Notes under the pieces: model-generated | Databases searched by the model: none | Seen by the model: the letters and a program-made list of their open reading frames with translations, nothing else | Told to the model about the DNA's origin: nothing | Program-made: the position numbers and the translations under genes | Shown here: in pieces, positions 16,154 through 23,487 of the stretch | Numbering within the stretch: position 1 is the stretch's first letter | How the letters are laid out: each line of letters opens with the position of its first letter | Source: Limiplasma sp045538465 | GTDB taxonomy: Bacteria; Bacillota; Clostridia; Christensenellales; Aristaeellaceae | Length of the DNA: 43,507 bases | Direction: 5' to 3' | NCBI GenBank assembly: GCA_045538465.1 | Contig: JAZSRK010000083.1 | Span: 1-43,507 of the forward strand

Positions 16154-17620
16154 TCAGCCTCCGAAACGTTCGTTCATAACAGCTTTCATGCCCTTGACAA
16201 GAATGGCCTCATAGCTTTCTGCAACACTGGCTTCCAAGTCGGGGATCAACGTGAGATCCTGCCCGAAAAAGCTTTCGTTGGAAAGAAAATCGTGAACAGT
16301 AGCGGCAGGCTGTGCATCATTGTGCGCCACAAAGAAATTAAGCACAGCCGCATCATCTTGCAGAGTGTAGCTATCTTCACCGCGCTTGAGCACCAGCTTG
16401 CCATCCACCAACTGACCACCGTGATACAGGCTCATCAGGGAAGCCAAAGAGAAGGTAAGCCGTGCGGGCAAGGCGTTGTTCTTTTCCACATAGCCCAAGA
16501 GACTGGGCATGCAGCGCGCGCGCCATTTGCTGACGCTGTTGAGACAAATAGACAGAAGCGCATGCTTGATATAGGGGTTTTCGAAGCGTCCGGTTACTGC
16601 CTCAGCAAAGGCCAGCAGATCCTCTCTTGGCAGAGACAGCGTGGGGATCACTTCGTCGTACAGCGTCTTTTGCATGAAGGTCTTGATGATGGGATCATGC
16701 ATGGCATCCAGCACATAATCGTAACCATATTGGTAAGCCATAGGCACAAAGGATGTATGGGCGCCGTTGAGGATGCGAACCTTGCGCTGCTTGTAGGGCT
16801 TTTGGTTGTCGGTATAAACAACAGGCAAGCCACAAGCGGGCAGGGGCAGCTCGGCGGAAAGATCGCGGGGCGATTCGATCACCCACAGAGCGAAGGGCTC
16901 ACCTGTCACCAGGAGGCGATCCTCATAGCCTAGCTTTTCCCAGATAGCTTCCGCTTCGTCGCGGGGGTAGCCGGTTACAATACGATCCACCAGCGTGGAG
17001 GTGAAAACGCAGGCTTCATCCAGCCAGTTTTCAAACTTTTCACCCAGTCCCCATACCTTGGCAAGCGCTTTCACGCAGCGTTTCAGCTCAATGCCGTTAT
17101 CGTCGATCAGTTCCACCGGCAAAATGATAAGTCCCTTGTCGGCAGCATAATGAAAGGCTTCAGCACGCTCAAACAGCAGCTTGCACAGCTTGCCGGGGTA
17201 GGTGTTGGGGGGGCACAGATCGAAACGGTCGCTTTCATCCAGCACGATACCGGCCTCGGTGGTATTGCTTACGATGAAGCGCAGACTATCTTCCTTAGCA
17301 TAGGTAGCGTATTTATCATACTCTTTATAGGCATCTACCGCATCGGTAACAGAGGTGATAATGCGGGTCTGTTCGGTAAGCTGACCATCCACAATGCCGC
17401 GTAGCATTACCGTATAGCGGCAATTCTGCTGGTGAAAGTTTTCCAGCGAGCCAAAGGAGATCGGCTTCACAAGCACGATGCCGCCGCCAAAATCGGTTTT
17501 TTCGTTGGCGATATCAAGCATGTAATCCACAAAAGCGCGCAGAAAATTGCCTTCACCAAACTGCAGCACCTTTACCGGGAGCTTGGCAGCTGCCTGTCCA
17601 TTTGCGTTCAAACGATCCAT
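16154..17620 (-). CDS. uxaB: Tagaturonate reductase (altronate oxidoreductase)
   Basis: The 488-residue product is an NAD-dependent enzyme of the mannitol dehydrogenase superfamily that reduces D-tagaturonate to D-altronate. Near the N-terminus is the nucleotide-binding VLQFGEGNFLRAFVDYM. SNTTEAGI, PVELIDDNG, the catalytic-region VRILNGAHTSFVPMAYQYG and a C-terminal SLASLMSLYHGG region follow. It is distinguished from fructuronate reductase UxuB by its close fit to UxaB and by the neighbouring uxaA and uxaC. The start at 17620 follows GGAGGGATGAAAC. It is the first gene of the minus-strand operon, with the promoter at 17698-17726 and an operator-like palindrome in its leader. Confidence 0.94.
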   Translation of the reverse strand: MDRLNANGQAAAKLPVKVLQFGEGNFLRAFVDYMLDIANEKTDFGGGIVLVKPISFGSLENFHQQNCRYTVMLRGIVDGQLTEQTRIITSVTDAVDAYKEYDKYATYAKEDSLRFIVSNTTEAGIVLDESDRFDLCPPNTYPGKLCKLLFERAEAFHYAADKGLIILPVELIDDNGIELKRCVKALAKVWGLGEKFENWLDEACVFTSTLVDRIVTGYPRDEAEAIWEKLGYEDRLLVTGEPFALWVIESPRDLSAELPLPACGLPVVYTDNQKPYKQRKVRILNGAHTSFVPMAYQYGYDYVLDAMHDPIIKTFMQKTLYDEVIPTLSLPREDLLAFAEAVTGRFENPYIKHALLSICLNSVSKWRARCMPSLLGYVEKNNALPARLTFSLASLMSLYHGGQLVDGKLVLKRGEDSYTLQDDAAVLNFFVAHNDAQPAATVHDFLSNESFFGQDLTLIPDLEASVAESYEAILVKGMKAVMNERFGG

Positions 17621-17669
17621 GTTTCATCCCTCCGGCTTGTTTTGATGACAAAATCCATCGTACACAACG

Positions 17670-17685
17670 ATGTAAACAATTACAT
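17670..17685. promoter_or_regulatory. Operator-like palindrome O1 in the uxaB leader
   Basis: A perfect ATGTAA-N4-TTACAT inverted repeat lies about 13 nt downstream of the -10 box of the uxaB promoter. A near-identical site (O2) occurs at 17851-17866. It is probably bound by the divergent LacI-family regulator. Confidence 0.65.
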
Positions 17686-17697
17686 AAATTCACGGAT

Positions 17698-17726
17698 ATT
17701 TTATACCCATTCCGACCAAACGTCAA
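17698..17726 (-). promoter_or_regulatory. Promoter of the uxaB-uxaA-eda-kdgK-SDR operon
   Basis: On the minus strand, TTGACG (17721-17726), a 17-nt spacer and TAAAAT (17698-17703). The transcription start would fall near 17691, just before O1. Confidence 0.75.
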
Positions 17727-17803
17727 TCACTTTTGCGGAAAACAAACATTTTTGAACGTGATTGTCCATCTAAAGAAAATTGCCTGTAGAATGCAAAAAA
17801 GGA

Positions 17804-17832
17804 TTGCAAACCACCAATGAAAGATGTATAAT
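17804..17832 (+). promoter_or_regulatory. Promoter of the LacI regulator-uxaC unit
   Basis: TTGCAA (17804-17809), a 17-nt spacer and a perfect TATAAT (17827-17832). The expected start is near 17839, ahead of O2. Confidence 0.78.
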
Positions 17833-17850
17833 CCAAATTGATTCAGATTT

Positions 17851-17866
17851 ACGTAAGTATTTACAT
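17851..17866. promoter_or_regulatory. Operator-like palindrome O2 in the regulator leader
   Basis: ACGTAA-N4-TTACAT matches O1 (17670-17685) in 11 of 12 arm positions. It sits in the same place relative to its own promoter, just downstream of the start. This suggests autoregulation by the adjacent LacI protein. Confidence 0.6.
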
Positions 17867-17885
17867 TACGAAAGGGGGGCGGATC

Positions 17886-18893
17886 ATGAACATATACGAT
17901 ATTTCAGAAAAGGCAGGCGTATCCATTGCAACGGTTTCCCGTGTGCTAAACAACAGTCCGCACGTAAGCCAAAAAACCAGAGAGCGCGTGCTGGCGGTTA
18001 TGAACGACTGCGATTATGTACCCAATGCCTTCGCTCGTGGTTTGGGGCTTAACACCATGAAAACCATTGGTTTGCTCTGCCCTGATGCAGCCGACCCTTA
18101 TCTTTCCCGTGCGCTTGCTATTTTGGAAAGATCCTTTCGTGAGCACCATTACGATTGTCTTCTGTGCTGCACCGAACGTTCGCTGGACGCTCGCCAGCAA
18201 GGCATTGAAATGCTCAAAAGCCGCCATGTAGACGGCATCATCCTGATGGGTTCTACCTTTGTAGAAGCCCGCGAGCGCGACAACGCCTATATTCGCAACG
18301 CTGCCAGGCAAATACCCATCGTGCTGCTGAATGCTTCCTATGCCTGCGACAATGTCTATTGCGTTATGTGCGACGAGCAGCGAGCCACCATGGAAGCCAC
18401 CCAACTATTGCTGGATTCCGGACGCAAAAACATTCTTTACCTCTACCACAGCAAAAACTACAACGGTCAAAAGAAATTGGCTGGTTACCGTGCCGCTCTG
18501 GAAAGCCGCGGCCTTTCGGTCAACGAACAGCTGATCCGCTTCTTCTCCAGCGAAAAAAGCAATGTGCCCACCGTGCGCGACCAGCTATTGTCGCTCCGTA
18601 AAAGCGGGCTGGAATTTGACGCTGTGCAAACCTCAGAGGATGTATTGGCCATCGGTGCAGTAAAATACGCCAAAGCCGCCAAGCTTTCCATCCCCCGCGA
18701 CCTGTGCATTATCGGGCACAACAATTCCAGCATATGCCAGTACTGTGAACCAGAGATCACCAGTGTTGACAACAAACTGCAAGCCGTAAGCGAGCAGTGC
18801 GTCGCCACGATGCTGGGCGTGCTGGAGGGACGGGAGATGCCCCAAAAGATCGTATTTACCGGCGAGCTTGTAAAGAGAAACAGCACGCTGTAA
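17886..18893 (+). CDS. LacI-family regulator of hexuronate genes
   Basis: The 335-residue product has an N-terminal helix-turn-helix (IYDISEKAGVSIATVSRVLNNSPHVSQKTRERV) and a hinge (YVPNAFARGLG). A periplasmic-binding-protein-like sensor domain follows (TIGLLCPDAADPYLSRALAILE to CIIGHNNSSICQYCEPEITSVDN). The start at 17886 is chosen because GGGGGGCGG precedes it and the HTH begins at once. A longer frame from 17838 would cover operator O2 and is unlikely. It lies between the divergent uxaB operon and uxaC, and probably represses both by binding the ATGTAA-N4-TTACAT sites until a uronate-derived inducer binds. The inducer is unknown. Confidence 0.9.
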   Translation: MNIYDISEKAGVSIATVSRVLNNSPHVSQKTRERVLAVMNDCDYVPNAFARGLGLNTMKTIGLLCPDAADPYLSRALAILERSFREHHYDCLLCCTERSLDARQQGIEMLKSRHVDGIILMGSTFVEARERDNAYIRNAARQIPIVLLNASYACDNVYCVMCDEQRATMEATQLLLDSGRKNILYLYHSKNYNGQKKLAGYRAALESRGLSVNEQLIRFFSSEKSNVPTVRDQLLSLRKSGLEFDAVQTSEDVLAIGAVKYAKAAKLSIPRDLCIIGHNNSSICQYCEPEITSVDNKLQAVSEQCVATMLGVLEGREMPQKIVFTGELVKRNSTL

Positions 18894-18929
18894 AAGCAAA
18901 ACACTGCAAAAATGAAAGGAGAAGCCATT

Positions 18930-20339
18930 ATGCGCGCCTTTATGGACAATGATTTCCTACTCAACACCCCCACCGCAGTAAAGCTCTACCACGAATTTTC
19001 TGCCGATTGTCCCATCATCGACTACCACTGCCACATCAGCCCTAAGGAGATCTACGAAGACCTCCACTACGAAAGCATTACGCAGGTATGGCTGGGTGGA
19101 GACCACTATAAGTGGCGCCTGATGCGCTGCGCAGGTGTGGATGAAAAATACATTACCGGTGATGCCAGCGCACACGATAAGTTTATCAAATGGGCAGAGG
19201 TACTGGGCAAAGCCATTGGCAACCCCCTGTCCCACTGGAGCCATCTGGAACTGCGCCGTTACTTCGGTTATGAAGGCATCCTCAACAAGGAGACCGCCGA
19301 AGAGGTTTGGAACCTGTGCAACACAAAGCTCCAGCAGGCCGACTTCGGTGTTCGCGGTCTTATTGCACGCAGCAACGTAGAAACCATCTGCACCACCGAC
19401 GACCCCATCGATTCGCTGGAATGGCATGAGAAGCTGGCGCAGGATGCAAGCATCAAAACCGCTGTGCTGCCTGCTTGGCGCCCCGATAAAGCCATGAATC
19501 TGGAAAAGCCCGATTATACCGATTATCTGGCCAAACTTGCCAGCATAAGCGGCGTGGAGATCAAAACTTTTGAAAACCTGAAAGAAGCACTGGCACTGCG
19601 CATGGAATATTTCGCTGCCCGCCATTGCGTGCTCAGCGACCATGGCCTTAACTTTGTTGCCTATGCCCCTGCCACCGAAGCCAAAGTGGAAGCCATCTTC
19701 CAAAAGCGCCTCAGTGGCGAAACGGTATCCACCGAGGAGCAGAATATTTTTAAGACTGCCTGTATGCTGTACTTGGCTCGCCAGTACCGTAAGCTGGGTT
19801 GGATCATGCAGCTACACTACGGCTGCCGCCGCGATAACAACCCCATCATGTATGACCGCCTCGGCCCCGATACCGGTTATGATACCATCGACAACTACGC
19901 ACCCGCTGCCCAGACCGCTGCTTTCCTTGGCGCACTGGAAGCTACCGGCGATTTGCCCAAGACCATTCTCTACAGCCTGAACCCCAACGATAATCAGGCC
20001 ATCGATACCATCTGCGGCTGCTTCCAATCCTCCGAAGCAGTCAGCAAGATCCAGCACGGCTCTGCATGGTGGTTCAATGACCACTTTACTGGCATGACCG
20101 ATCAGCTCACCAGCCTTGCAAACCTTGGCTATCTGGCCGGTTTTGTCGGTATGCTTACCGACAGCCGCAGTTTTCTGAGCTACCCCCGCCACGAATACTT
20201 CCGGCGCATTCTCTGCCGCCTGCTGGGCCAGTGGGTGGAGGACGGCCTGTTCCCCGATGACATGGACACCCTGCGGGAGATCGTTCGCGGTGTAAGCTAC
20301 GAGAACGCCAAGAAATACTTTGCCTTTGCTGTAAAATAA
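18930..20339 (+). CDS. uxaC: Glucuronate/galacturonate isomerase
   Basis: The 469-residue product isomerises D-galacturonate to D-tagaturonate and D-glucuronate to D-fructuronate. It is an amidohydrolase-fold enzyme. The metal-binding IIDYHCHISPKEI (His33, His35) and FLLNTPTAVKLYHEF near the N-terminus are characteristic. Other landmarks are TTDDPIDSLEWH, RPDKAMNL, MQLHYGCRRDNN, LNPNDNQAIDTI and QHGSAWWFNDH. The start at 18930 follows AAGGAG by 8 nt. The ATG at 18912 lies upstream of that ribosome site and is rejected. The gene follows the LacI regulator by 36 nt and is probably co-transcribed with it, so the regulator and first pathway enzyme are on one transcript. Confidence 0.96.
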   Translation: MRAFMDNDFLLNTPTAVKLYHEFSADCPIIDYHCHISPKEIYEDLHYESITQVWLGGDHYKWRLMRCAGVDEKYITGDASAHDKFIKWAEVLGKAIGNPLSHWSHLELRRYFGYEGILNKETAEEVWNLCNTKLQQADFGVRGLIARSNVETICTTDDPIDSLEWHEKLAQDASIKTAVLPAWRPDKAMNLEKPDYTDYLAKLASISGVEIKTFENLKEALALRMEYFAARHCVLSDHGLNFVAYAPATEAKVEAIFQKRLSGETVSTEEQNIFKTACMLYLARQYRKLGWIMQLHYGCRRDNNPIMYDRLGPDTGYDTIDNYAPAAQTAAFLGALEATGDLPKTILYSLNPNDNQAIDTICGCFQSSEAVSKIQHGSAWWFNDHFTGMTDQLTSLANLGYLAGFVGMLTDSRSFLSYPRHEYFRRILCRLLGQWVEDGLFPDDMDTLREIVRGVSYENAKKYFAFAVK

Positions 20340-20364
20340 TATATTGCAAGCACAAGAACATTTT

Positions 20365-20395
20365 AAGACCGTCTCAATTACTGAGGCGGTCTTTT
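20365..20395 (+). terminator. Terminator after uxaC
   Basis: AAGACCGTCTCA and TGAGGCGGTCTT pair around a short loop, followed by TTG; the hairpin ends in a CTTTTG tract. Confidence 0.8.
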
Positions 20396-20498
20396 GTTGG
20401 CTGGCGATCCCCCGCCCCCCCTCTCCGTACCATCACAAACCATCAAGCCATCTGCATACTATATTTTTGAAATAACAGATGCATTTTAAGCCGATATA

Positions 20499-20507
20499 TG
20501 GTATAAT
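20499..20507 (+). promoter_or_regulatory. Extended -10 promoter for the CNNM/CorC-type gene
   Basis: TG-N-TATAAT (TG at 20499-20500, TATAAT at 20502-20507) without a good -35 box. It lies 46 nt before the TTG start. Confidence 0.5.
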
Positions 20508-20553
20508 AAAAGAACTGCGGCTCAACCGCAGAAATCAAAGGGAGGTTTTTTCC

Positions 20554-21927
20554 TTGGACCCTATAGGCAGTCAATTGTTGGTACAGATCCTTCTTATTGC
20601 AATTAATGCTTTCTTTGCCTCTACTGAAACCGCACTGGTGTCTGTAAACGACAACAAGGTGCGCCGTCAAGCAGAGGAGGGCGATGCCAAAGCAAAGGTC
20701 ATGCTGCGGCTGATCGAATCCCCCTCCAATTTTCTTTCCACCATTCAGGTGTGTATCACCCTGAGTGGTTTCTTGGCCAGCGCCTTTGCCGCAGACGGTT
20801 TTGCCACTATGCTGGCCGATGCCATGATGAAGCTGGGTTTCCCTCAGGCCTACCGTGGTCTGCTGGATACCATCTGCCTGATCGTTATCACGCTGATCCT
20901 GAGCTTCTTTATGATCGTGCTGGGCGAGCTTGCTCCCAAGCGCATCGCTATGCAAAACCCCGAAAAGGTAGCTCGCATGAGCTGCGGCGTTATCCATTTT
21001 GTCAGCAAGCTTTTTAAGCCCATCGTGTGGCTGCTTACGGTAAGCACCAACGGCATTTTGCGCTTGTGCCGCATCAACCCCAACGAAACCAGCGAGGAAG
21101 TAACGGAAGAAGAGATCCGTATGCTGGTGGATATCGGCAGTGAAAAGGGCGCTATTGAAGAAGAAGAGCGGAACATGATCGAGAACATTTTCGAGTTTAA
21201 CAACATGACCGCTGCCGATGTTATGGTACACCGCATCGATGTGGTATCCCTTCACGTGGGCGACAGCGACGACGAGATCCTCTCCACCATCCGCGAGACC
21301 GGTCTGAGCCGCTTCCCTGTTTATGATGCGGATATCGACGATATCGTTGGTGTTCTCAACACCCGCGACTTCCTGCTCAATCTGGCCAGCAACGCCAAAA
21401 AGAGCGTTCGCGAATTGTTGCGTAATGCTTATCTGGTGCCCGAAACGGTTGCTGCTGACACACTGTTTAGCAACATGCAAAAGCAAAAGACCCATCTTGC
21501 CGTTGTGGTGGACGAATACGGCGGCATGAGCGGTATCGTTACCATGGAAGACCTGCTGGAAGAGATCGTAGGCAACATCTACGACGAGTTTGACCCCAAC
21601 GAGGATGCCATGGTAGAAAAGCTGGAAGACAATCTCTGGCGTGTAAGCGGCACGGTGGATCTGGAGACCCTGAGCGAAGCCATCGATGTTACGTTGCCTC
21701 TTGACGAGGAATACGACACACTGGGCGGCTTGGTGTTCTCTACCTTCTCCTTCATTCCCGAAGATGGCAGCACGCCTGAGGTAACGGTCGCCGGTCTGAA
21801 AGTAAAAGTGGAAGAAATCACCGACCACCGCATCGAAAAAGCGCTGGTCAGCAAGTTGAACCCCGAAACCAGCAGCCAGACCAACGAAAAAGCCGCTGAG
21901 GGCGAACAGGAATCCGCTCAGGGCTAA
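20554..21927 (+). CDS. CNNM/CorC-type membrane protein (DUF21-CBS-CorC_HlyC)
   Basis: The product is about 457 residues. A DUF21/CNNM transmembrane domain (residues 1 to about 170) includes INAFFASTETALVSVN and VCITLSGFLASAFAA. It is followed by TEEEIRMLVDIGSEKGAIEEEERNMIENIF and a pair of CBS domains (VMVHRIDVVSLHVGD to EDLLEEIVGNIYDE). The C-terminal CorC/HlyC domain (WRVSGTVDLETLSEAIDVTLP) completes it. Family members are implicated in Mg or other divalent-ion efflux or homeostasis; the old hemolysin name is misleading. The start is taken as TTG at 20554 because GGGAGG lies 8 nt upstream and the first membrane helix begins there. An ATG 25 codons upstream has no ribosome site and overlaps the promoter. 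It is apparently monocistronic. Confidence 0.9.
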   Translation: MDPIGSQLLVQILLIAINAFFASTETALVSVNDNKVRRQAEEGDAKAKVMLRLIESPSNFLSTIQVCITLSGFLASAFAADGFATMLADAMMKLGFPQAYRGLLDTICLIVITLILSFFMIVLGELAPKRIAMQNPEKVARMSCGVIHFVSKLFKPIVWLLTVSTNGILRLCRINPNETSEEVTEEEIRMLVDIGSEKGAIEEEERNMIENIFEFNNMTAADVMVHRIDVVSLHVGDSDDEILSTIRETGLSRFPVYDADIDDIVGVLNTRDFLLNLASNAKKSVRELLRNAYLVPETVAADTLFSNMQKQKTHLAVVVDEYGGMSGIVTMEDLLEEIVGNIYDEFDPNEDAMVEKLEDNLWRVSGTVDLETLSEAIDVTLPLDEEYDTLGGLVFSTFSFIPEDGSTPEVTVAGLKVKVEEITDHRIEKALVSKLNPETSSQTNEKAAEGEQESAQG

Positions 21928-21935
21928 CGAACATC

Positions 21936-21978
21936 AAACGCCCCGTATGAACACATTGTGGTTTCATACGGGGCGTTT
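21936..21978 (+). terminator. Terminator hairpin, first of two identical copies
   Basis: 16-bp arms AAACGCCCCGTATGAA and TTCATACGGGGCGTTT enclose an 11-nt loop. This copy lies 9 nt after the CNNM-type stop but has only three T residues before the element starts, so it may terminate poorly. It is identical over all 43 nt to 22187-22229. Confidence 0.85.
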
Positions 21979-22186
21979 CAGGTCGTCAAAAAACTCGCCT
22001 TTGGCGACTTTTTCGACGAGGCTTGCACCGTTTGCCTACTCGCCTACGGCTCGCCGGGCGGCAAACGGCGACAGGAAGCCCTTGCTACGCAAGGGCTTCC
22101 GAAACCACCGTACACGCCGCTGGTTTCGGAACTAGAATCGGAGGGCTGCGACCCTCCGATGCCTCCCGGGGTTTTTCGACAGTCTG
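21979..22186 (+). mobile_element. 208-bp structured interspersed element (copy B)
   Basis: This non-coding block starts CAGGTCGTC and ends CGACAGTCTG. The ends form an imperfect inverted repeat of about 18 bp: CAGGTCGTCAAAAAACTC against CAGACTGTCGAAAAACCC. Inside are successive hairpins with arms TCGCC/GGCGA, CCGTTTGCC/GGCAAACGG, GGAAGCCCTTG/CAAGGGCTTCC, CCGAAACCA/TGGTTTCGG and TCGGAGGG/CCCTCCGA. Short open frames across it have no ribosome sites. It resembles a MITE or REP-like element and is related to copy A at 1-140. It fills most of the gap between the convergent CNNM-type and traX genes; I see no gene there. Confidence 0.75.
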
Positions 22187-22234
22187 AAACGCCCCGTATG
22201 AACACATTGTGGTTTCATACGGGGCGTTTTTGTT
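22187..22234. terminator. Terminator hairpin, second identical copy
   Basis: The same 43-nt hairpin as 21936-21978, here followed by TTG with a full five-T run ending the stem. It is the functional plus-strand terminator. On the minus strand it lies downstream of traX. Confidence 0.88.
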
Positions 22235-22259
22235 GATTATATACAGGGACAGATCTTCA

Positions 22260-23048
22260 TCAGAACATAGAGGTCATGCTGGCCAAGGTAGCATCGGTAA
22301 GTAAAAGCCGCAGGATCATCAGCACCACCAAATGCATGGGATACAGCGCATACCCCAACCATTTAGGCATTTTGAAGCCGCTCTTCATGGGAATGGCGAT
22401 CAGCGGAAGGGCCAGCCACGCCATGGTTTGCAGCTTGAATATTGCTCGCACCGGCTGACTGAGCCCACCCATTTCAATATAGGGGAGCTTCCAACCGAAG
22501 AGGCTGTTTACCTGCGCACTGCCGCTGCCCCAGAAAAGGGCATAGGCCAGAAAAGCTGCGATCAAACCGCCACGGGATTCGCGTGCCAGATACAGCACCA
22601 GAATAAAGGTAAGCCCGCGCCAGCCATAATCCACCTGAACAAAACCAAGGAGCACATAGCAAAGGATCGGTGCCCAGATCTGGCTGAAAAAGAACTTCTG
22701 GCGAATGCCGAAGATGGCTACAAGGGAAACGGACAGGGTAAACAGAATGTTCAGTTCCCGATAGGTGTGCTGCAAGCCCATCATGTACAGCGGCTGGGAA
22801 AGCACCGCCAACAGCAGCATGCGCAGCAGATACATAGCCGGGTTGCGGGTTTTGACACTGCCCACCACCAAGCACCATGCATACAGCGGAAATGCTATAC
22901 GCCCGATGATCCGCAGCTCGGTCACGCCGGGAAAGATCCTTGCGCCGATGTGGTCGGTCAGCATAAAGATGAGCGCCAGCAGCTTTAGCAGGGATGTATC
23001 CATATTGCCGGCGAGCAACTCCCGGCGGTTCTCTATGGTTTCGGTCAT
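22260..23048 (-). CDS. TraX-family membrane protein
   Basis: The product is a 262-residue polytopic membrane protein with about eight hydrophobic segments. TraX-family features are LLKLLALIFMLTDHIGARIF, LRIIGRIAFPLYAWCLVVGS and the closing WLGYALYPMHLVVLMILRL. F-plasmid TraX acetylates pilin. Chromosomal Firmicute homologues are thought to be membrane acyltransferases of unknown substrate. The start at 23048 has AGGAGG 7 nt upstream; the longer frame would cover its promoter. There are no conjugation genes nearby, so the name should not be read as evidence of a plasmid. Confidence 0.88.
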   Translation of the reverse strand: MTETIENRRELLAGNMDTSLLKLLALIFMLTDHIGARIFPGVTELRIIGRIAFPLYAWCLVVGSVKTRNPAMYLLRMLLLAVLSQPLYMMGLQHTYRELNILFTLSVSLVAIFGIRQKFFFSQIWAPILCYVLLGFVQVDYGWRGLTFILVLYLARESRGGLIAAFLAYALFWGSGSAQVNSLFGWKLPYIEMGGLSQPVRAIFKLQTMAWLALPLIAIPMKSGFKMPKWLGYALYPMHLVVLMILRLLLTDATLASMTSMF

Positions 23049-23078
23049 ACAAAGACCTCCTGTGCTTAGGTTGTAAGC

Positions 23079-23107
23079 ATTATACCACTCCAACGAATGC
23101 GTGTCAA
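23079..23107 (-). promoter_or_regulatory. Consensus sigma-A promoter for traX
   Basis: On the minus strand, TTGACA (23102-23107), a 17-nt spacer and TATAAT (23079-23084), a perfect consensus. It is back-to-back with the arsR promoter; the two -35 boxes are 6 bp apart. Confidence 0.88.
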
Positions 23108-23113
23108 AATCGA

Positions 23114-23142
23114 TTGACAAGGGCTGTTATGTATTATAGAAT
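23114..23142 (+). promoter_or_regulatory. Promoter of the arsR-potABCD operon
   Basis: TTGACA (23114-23119), a 17-nt spacer and TAGAAT (23137-23142), about 43 nt before the arsR start. Confidence 0.75.
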
Positions 23143-23184
23143 GTTTTCGATATTGATGTTTATCTATATTGTGAGGAGAGTGCC

Positions 23185-23487
23185 ATGAACAGCTACGAAG
23201 CTTCCATACCTGTGCTGAAAGCCCTTTGCGACGATACTCGGCTCAATATTCTCCGCTTGCTGACAGACGGAGAGAAAAACGGCTGCGAGATCCACAGGGC
23301 CTTCTTATGCACCCAGCCCACCATCAGCTACCATATGAAGCTGCTGGTGGATTCCGGATTGGTATGTTCCCACAAGGAAGGCTGCGCCACAATGTATTCA
23401 CTGAATGCATCCCTGTGGCCCAGCGTACAACAATTATTGGATCAACTCTGCACACTTACTGTGCAAAAGGAGGATGCCCATGAGTGA
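23185..23487 (+). CDS. ArsR-family winged-helix regulator
   Basis: The 100-residue product is a small winged-helix repressor-type protein. The core reads VLKALCDDTRLNILRLLTDGEKNGCEIHRAF, then the recognition helix TQPTISYHMKLLVDSGLV and a wing with CSHKEGCATMYSLN. The classical ArsR metal site ELCVCD is not present. However, six cysteines are scattered through 100 residues, so metal or thiol sensing remains possible. TGAGGAGAG precedes the start. The gene overlaps potA by 8 nt, so it is co-transcribed with a polyamine transporter and probably autoregulates the operon and perhaps the adjacent traX promoter. Confidence 0.9.
   Translation: MNSYEASIPVLKALCDDTRLNILRLLTDGEKNGCEIHRAFLCTQPTISYHMKLLVDSGLVCSHKEGCATMYSLNASLWPSVQQLLDQLCTLTVQKEDAHE

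Noticed and set aside
20400..20460. C-rich tract before the CNNM-type gene as a regulatory site
   Set aside because: It shows no palindrome, repeat or promoter element. I see nothing functional in it.
21947..22236. Small ORFs of 62-92 codons inside the structured element
   Set aside because: They start inside the terminator hairpin, have no ribosome site and read through hairpin arms. The block is better explained as non-coding structure.
22260..23048. TraX as evidence of a conjugative element
   Set aside because: No other transfer, relaxase or integrase genes are in the window. TraX-family proteins are common on Firmicute chromosomes.
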